Shown: positions 58,462 through 64,000 of the stretch, in pieces
How the letters are laid out: every line of letters starts with the position of its first letter
How positions within the stretch are numbered: the first letter of the stretch is position 1
Assembly (NCBI GenBank): GCA_022885665.1
Contig: JAGQDJ010000391.1
Location: 1-64,000 of the forward strand
From: Triops longicaudatus
Taxonomy: Eukaryota > Arthropoda > Branchiopoda > Notostraca > Triopsidae
Reading direction: 5' to 3'
DNA length: 64,000 nucleotides
The notes under the pieces: generated by a model
Databases searched by the model: none
Told to the model about the DNA's origin: nothing
What the model saw: only the letters and a program-made list of their open reading frames with translations
Translations under genes and position numbers: made by a program

Positions 58462-61400
58462 ATGAGTGTGGAATTGAACGTGGGGGGGCCTGGATCGAAC
58501 CGAAGCTCGAGCGGCATCCAAATGGGATCTGCTTGGTTTCAGAGAAAAGTTAACCTTCGACCTCAGCACAGAGGAGTCCATTTAGTCACCGAAGAAATTC
58601 TACGCCAAGTCCCGGAGATCGGACAGTTTGCCATTGGATTAGCTCATATTCAAAGTATTTTCTCAAATAGGAATTTAAATAGCTATATTTTGATTTTATC
58701 CCCTTATTTCTTAATGCTTTCGTAAGTTCTTCACACGTCGGCGAGTTTGGCGCTCAATGAAAGCTGGGATCCAGATGTTCGAGATGATATGGAAATGATG
58801 CTAAACCGTATAGTGCCAGAAGGCCTGCCTTATAGGCATTCCTGCGAGGGACCTGATGATATGGTAAAATGACCATTTTCTTAGATTAAAAACAAAACAA
58901 TGTATAGAATTACGTTACATCCATTACAATGCGTAAGAATACAGTGTAATGAGTATGGCGTAGCAGTAGTCACTAGTACAAGTCTGAACTCAGATGTAGT
59001 TGGAGATGCTAATTAGTGGAACAAGGCACTGTAGATATTCAAGGTAGAAGTGTGGTTGAGTTGTAAAATTAGTTGATTTTTTTGGTTTGGAGTCTGTTAA
59101 GTTCATTAGAATGCAGATTGAATTCTTCTAAAACCCAAGAGACTACGATAATTGGTGACTTTGCTATTCTTTTGTAGCTAAATTCTGAGGACGAATTTTT
59201 CCTTCCACTGTTAAGAATCTATAGTGAATGCTGGTGTTCAGTCAAGTGTAATGATATTTTGTACCTTTGTCTTTGTTTCTTTCGTTTTTTTCCATTGTTC
59301 TTAGAAAGAATTTTTTTCGGACGACTTAGAAGCTGTTTTTTAGTATAAAACTACAGATTTCCGTCTCATGTCAGCTTTATAGTCGGTTTCTAGTGGAACA
59401 TAAATTGCACCTTATAATCTGTCCATTTTAATTACTTTATAGACATTTTGTTTACCTTCAAAGCCTGCTTTTTGCAGTTAAAAATCTTAGTTTAAATTGT
59501 GTGAATAGTTTGAGTGTTCGACGGCTGCTCATAATCTTATGAGCAGTTACCGCTTATTATCACCACGTGGTTGGCCGACCTACTACCATTCATTTTCGAT
59601 AAGTAAAAATTAAACCTGGATATTGGCATCATCCAGATAAATTAAGCGACAATAGCTCTCATTTAGTCTTTAGCTGAGACTCAGGAAATACCTGGTCTGG
59701 AAGTCCGTTGAACTCTTTTCAGTAATCTTTCCCAATGAGTTAGCAAACGTTGACATAATTAGCGATTCCGACTTTTTGTCATGAACTGCGTTGCAGTTGT
59801 ACGTTTACACGGTTTCGCTTTCACTGAAAGTTAGATTACTTAATTTCAGTTGTTTTGAAAGTGTTGATAAAGGCTATTTTAAGTTAATTTCTTGTCTGTA
59901 CTACTCTGGTCTGTCATCGAAAAAAGTCGTATGAGCTCCCGATTCTATTTCTTACTTCATTGTGTAAAAAGAAAAAAATACCTTCATGGTCATTTGCCGA
60001 TTTTTTTTTTTTTTTAAAGAGGCTTTATGCCCACATCCATTTAAAAAAATCCTTTCGTCAATTTGGTAGAGGATATAAATTTATTATATGTTTAAATTTA
60101 CGCAGCAATCTCGAATCTTTGCACTGTACTGCGGGAAAAAACTTTACATAGCAAACCCAAAGAGGTCTAATTTGAACTCTCGAGGCTGATTAACGTGTAT
60201 GTAAATGTTTTTCTCAGTACAGTGAACTCTGCATACCAAGTGAAACTAGCCGTGAAGTTGTTTATGTAGTTAAATGTTGGGTAAATTCTCAAGTATACTT
60301 AAAGGTAGTCGTGAAATAACTTTGGAACTTTCTGTATCGTTGACTCTCGTTAAGCTTACAAATAAACGAGAAAGTGGTCTTTTTGGAACATTGTCTTGAC
60401 TCAGCTTCATGGTAGGCTCCTTGAATAAATCAAAGCTCAGTGTGAAAAGACACAGCTATTAAATTACTAAGAAGATGGATAGGAAGTTACATATACTCTA
60501 TTTTTTAAATCCTAGTTAAGGCCTGGTATAAATAATTTTCAGTATTTTTTTTTTAAATAAGAGATAGCGACGTCGTTTCCTCCGCGGAAGGTAAACCCTG
60601 CTAAACCGACGAACTGCAGAGAGTGAATAAGTCCTATAGAAACTCTGGATTGAGTCACAATAATATCACAAAGAGCTTTAAATTTTCAGTCAGGACGTCA
60701 CAGAAATACCTGGCTGTTTTGTTTGTCTTTAATTAAACCTTGGAGTTTTTAAAAAATCAGACCTAGTGCACCAGTTTCCCCAATATCATTTTACTGTAAA
60801 ACGAAATTAGCAAATATTCCACCGTAATTTACAAACTTAGTGAAAGCTTTTCTTAAAATAGACCAACACTATGTATCCCAATAGAGACATTACTGTCTAA
60901 CAAGTCCTTTAATTTTTTTTACCATTTTCACAGTGTGGTGTATGAAAATTTCCCGTCATTCTTCCATAAGATGTTCGTGCATACCGGGTCCTTAACTTGT
61001 TTCCTTTACACACAGTTTGACCCGTTTTTCACTAGTTTCATGTTTGCGAGAAATTTAATGAAGGGATTTCTTCATAATCCTTGCAGAGTTTGTCACAGAA
61101 GAGTCTCGGCTGACATAACCCTCTTTACCAAGTACCGAAAAGATAGCGCGTGCACTTAGACGGCCGCTGTTACTGAAAATCCCCTCGGAAGTTCGTTATG
61201 AACACTAGCTCATAGTGGGCTTTTCTATCATTTTTACGCATACGCGCTTCTATTTGATAATTAATGTCTACTCATCGTAGTGGAGTATTTATTATCTCGC
61301 GTAGTGGAGGCTCTGCATCTAGAATGAATGTACTTAAAAAGATTCCGTACAGCTCAATTTTGTGAAAATTCAGTCGGACTATGAAGTCGGGCTATTGCTA

Positions 61401-61876
61401 AAAAAAGGCCATTAGTAATCAATTTTCGTTGACCTCTTGTTACATCTGCCGTTTGCTTTCGTAGCGATGGGACTTGGTATCGATGAAAAGTTGTAGTTGA
61501 TGTCGTAGTACAAAGTAGAGTAGTTAGTAGTTGATGTTCTTTTCTTGGTGTTTTCTCTTTTTCTCTTTCCACCTGTATCCTTCCTACCTTTCACCCCTTT
61601 TTGCGTCCTTTCTCCGATCGAACATCCTACCAAAATTACCAGCCCGCCCATGTGAAGGCGTGTTTCCTAGGCTCCTCCCTCACACTCCCGATTTCGGAGG
61701 GGAAGTTGGCGCTCGGGACCTGGCAAGGCATCTGGCTCTGCGAACATCGTAACCACGCCGGCTCAAGGAAAGTTATGGTCACTCTCAACGGTTGCTTGAG
61801 AGACAGCAGTCGCCTGCGCAGTCCGCATCCTAGTGCAGGGGGCGTGGATTCGCCCGTGGCTTCAACTTCCAGCTAA
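58462..61876 (+). CDS. UPF0047 / YjbQ family protein
   Basis: This is a small conserved protein found in bacteria, archaea, fungi and some animals. E. coli YjbQ has weak thiamine-phosphate synthase activity, but the physiological role is unsettled. Three exons (58462-58654, 58727-58863, 61643-61876) close to 187 aa, or 167 if the second ATG (58522, MGSAWFQRK) is used. Family motifs are all present: GVHLVTEEILRQ, HTSASLALNE, DPDVRDDMEMMLNRIVPEG, LGSSLTLPISEGKLALGT, and WQGIWLCEHRNHAGSRK. The C-terminal 25 residues are a divergent Ser/Pro tail. Typical eukaryotic introns and AT-rich flanks argue against contamination. The 2.78-kb second intron carries a TTAA-flanked MITE. Confidence 0.92.
60520..60991 (+). 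mobile_element. TTAA-flanked MITE, family A copy 3
   Basis: The 472-bp element is flanked by TTAA on both sides (60516-60519 and 60992-60995). The ends are GGCCTGGTATAAATA and GCATACCGGGTCC, inverted relative to each other. It shares long blocks with copies 1 and 2, such as ATCAGACCTAGTGCACCAG and the block before CTTCCATAAGATG. It is in the same orientation as copy 1, inside intron 2 of the UPF0047 gene. No transposase is encoded. Confidence 0.88.
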
Positions 61877-63416
61877 TCGTCCACTTGAAAAACAAGAAAC
61901 TTTCAGCGTATACAAAAAAATTCTCCCCTACACCCCGAAGTTACCCTTTGTTTGGTTTATCTTCTCTCAACGTTGCCCTCCTCATGAGAAGTTCACTGAA
62001 TGAAATTTCTCCTTATATTATCTTTTTAGAAAACCCTCACAAGAAGGATAGGAGCTTAATAAGCCCCGCCCCTTCCCAAAAAGTATCCATTGAATTCATT
62101 GATGAATTAATTATCCCTCCGCCCGTCCCCGGTAAAAGCTGAGGAAAGTGCGCACAAAGTACATATAGTTTGGTTGTTGCTTGGAACTTTCAGCAAAAAT
62201 TCAACTTGGTTTATAGTCCTTTGTAATTCCGAAAGTGGATCGAGTATGGAAAGCTTTTGCGGGAGTTGGAAGTCGTTTTTTTGTAAAGTAATTGTTATTG
62301 TTAATGAAGAAAGTATTGTTGGAGGTGCAGAGGTTGTTACAATAAGGAATATGGGTAAGGAGTGTTGTGGTCAAAGCTTAGTACGTTTTGGAAAGGTAGT
62401 AAAGTTTTAGTCGTGAGAAAACCAGTTGCCGATTTGCACCTTAAAAAATTCACCCCTTCTCTCCTCCCCCTCGCGGAAAAAAATAGTCGCCATTTTTGAA
62501 ACAATTTATATAATATATATTTCTCTCTCCAGCCATGGAACATCATTTTCTCATAGCAGAGCAACGAGCGCAAAAATAACAGTGTAGTTAGACCAGTTAG
62601 ACTAGCTTTTTCTTCACTTAATTTTAGTTTTCAAAAAATTCACTTTTTTAAGAATTGTTATGTCCAATCCCTACATTGACGACCCCATCTTTGTATTAAT
62701 AATAAGGGTGACGATGAAAGAGGGGTGGCTCTTGAATATCAATATTATGGTCTTCATACCCGGTCCGTCTTTGAGATTGGAAAAAGTGATTTTTTCATAG
62801 AAGAAATCTTTTTTTTTTTTGTGCAGTCCCTTTTGTTTTGAGTCCATTCAGTTATTTGAAGTTATTTTCTGGGAAGTTTCGAATGCCAAGATTTTGTCAA
62901 CTGCAGAGAGAAAAATGGTTAGTGTTATAAAAGGCAGTGTTCTTTTCTCTGTGCATGATGGGGGAAAACTTCGACGGAAATTTCACGTACACACACGCAC
63001 ATGTTGTACAGGTTCTGTACAGGAAAGGCTGCCATTGTGGAATTTAAATACAGGTTTATGCTTTCTTGGTTGAAAATTGTGTCTCTTGTTAAATGATAGA
63101 TTTGAATTCTTTTTAGTAATAGTATCATAGCAATTTTTAGCTCAGTCTATACGGATTGTTCAGTGCATTTGAAAAAGGCGCTTTCAAATGGGCTTTGCTT
63201 GTATTGCCTCCAAGCGGGCTCTATAAGAACTCCGCTGATTGTCAGCGGCGTGGCGGCAAGCGTGAACTGATTGCTTGTAAACAAACGCGGCATTTCGTTT
63301 TATCGTTTGAAGCGAAAAATGACAGTAGTTTTAACGCGAAATGGTAAACTTTGTTGGTGATGGCGTGTAGAATAATTTTTTACCCTGTTTTATTTTCTAG
63401 ACTCTATAGGTTTAAT
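61877..63416. other. intergenic region, no supported gene
   Basis: Downstream of UPF0047 I find only short frames without motifs (for example 61885-62142 and 62819-63073). No element ends or RNA genes were recognised. Confidence 0.5.
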
Positions 63417-63519
63417 ATGCGAAGCTTTGGAGGTATCAATTCACCAAATTTTATACGTGAGACGTCTTTATCCCGCAATGATATTTCGTCCGAGGAAAGT
63501 GTACGGAATTCAAGTTCAG
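63417..63519 (+). CDS. possible first coding exon of a gene running off the right edge
   Basis: A pyrimidine-rich acceptor (tattttctag, ending at 63400) is followed by an ATG at 63417 and an open frame MRSFGGINSPNFIRE, then a Ser-rich stretch. It ends at TCAG|GTACAT. This looks like a 5' exon with a short UTR in front. No family is recognised and no partner exon was found before 64000, so it may be spurious. Confidence 0.3.
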
Positions 63520-64000
63520 GTACATCAGTATTATTGCGTTGTGTTAATTCGAAAGCTTTTGCATGTCTATTAACGAATAGTATAAGCGTACGATCCCAGT
63601 AAAACGTAGAAAATGTTGCTTTGAATATCTTTACCAAATTCAGTTAGTGATCGAAAGGAATACAAATTGATTTGCGAGTAACTTGGAATGGCAGTGTATG
63701 TGAGGGAAGAGAAGATGGTACTTATTCATTATGCGCCCTCGTAAAATTACAGCTCTATTTTAGTCGCCTTTTTTTCAAACACGATAATTTTTTAGTGAAA
63801 CTTTTGCACAAATTAACCTTAGTAGAAGTAGGTGAAGAAGGATTACTAAAAAAATTGTGACAAAACTTCACGATTTTTGGAAAACGGGGTTAAATTGCAT
63901 CACAGATTAACGTTACAATTGCAGTGTTTTCATCCGTTTATTTTCATTTTAGGCGCCCTGTGTTGTGAAAATTTTACGTCATTTCACTTAACCTAATCTA

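Noticed and set aside
61412..61651. Minus-strand frame near the last UPF0047 exon
   Set aside because: Low-complexity Lys/Arg/Thr sequence antisense to the intron and acceptor region; no support.

Overview
This is nuclear DNA of an animal, most likely an arthropod. It is AT-rich, and the genes are split by GT-AG introns, many only 55-100 bp. Calreticulin ends in HDEL. The carrier gene is of the UCP5/BMCP type, and several small DNA-transposon derivatives are scattered between and within genes. The window holds single-copy housekeeping genes on both strands. A kinetochore gene resembling CENP-I, a component missing from Drosophila, argues against a higher fly and fits a crustacean, springtail, chelicerate or non-dipteran insect. 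I cannot name the species. No tRNA, rRNA, CRISPR or viral gene was seen.

Layout: (ATT)n microsatellite (1-92); gene-poor DNA with a TTAA-flanked MITE; POPDC/Popeye gene (-, 3963-6876) with two alternative first exons; gene-poor DNA with two hAT MITEs (7.3-11.4 kb); calreticulin (-, 11432-13450) with a perfect ERSE upstream; an unrecognised gene with an RFX X-box (+, 13974-16242); SYAP1 (-, 16893-20088); an unrecognised 1330-aa AT-hook nuclear protein (-, 23545-30518) with a 1.3-kb hAT element in one intron; gene-poor DNA with nested MITEs; CENP-I (-, 33372-39159) with a duplicated first exon; SLC9B Na+/H+ exchanger (+, 40420-43420); SLC25A14/A30 carrier (-, 43847-46256); EMC5/MMGT (-, 47213-49179); LPCAT3/MBOAT5 (+, 49637-52724); MINDY-4 deubiquitinase (-, 53725-55413); UPF0047/YjbQ (+, 58462-61876); and a possible first exon near 63.4 kb.

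Exon structures were built by hand from splice sites and reading phase. For ten genes (calreticulin, the X-box gene, SYAP1, AT-hook protein, SLC9B, SLC25, EMC5, LPCAT3, MINDY-4, UPF0047) every junction is GT-AG and the phases close from start to stop. The Popeye gene also closes in phase, but one junction needs an AT donor. In CENP-I two junctions remain unresolved.

The genes do not form one pathway. Local themes are ER function (calreticulin, EMC5, LPCAT3), membrane transport (SLC9B, SLC25) and chromosome biology (CENP-I beside the AT-hook protein). The most useful leads are the AT-AG intron in the Popeye gene, the X-box-linked unknown gene, the AT-hook protein next to CENP-I, two families of TTAA-flanked MITEs, and the DN in place of DD in the exchanger.
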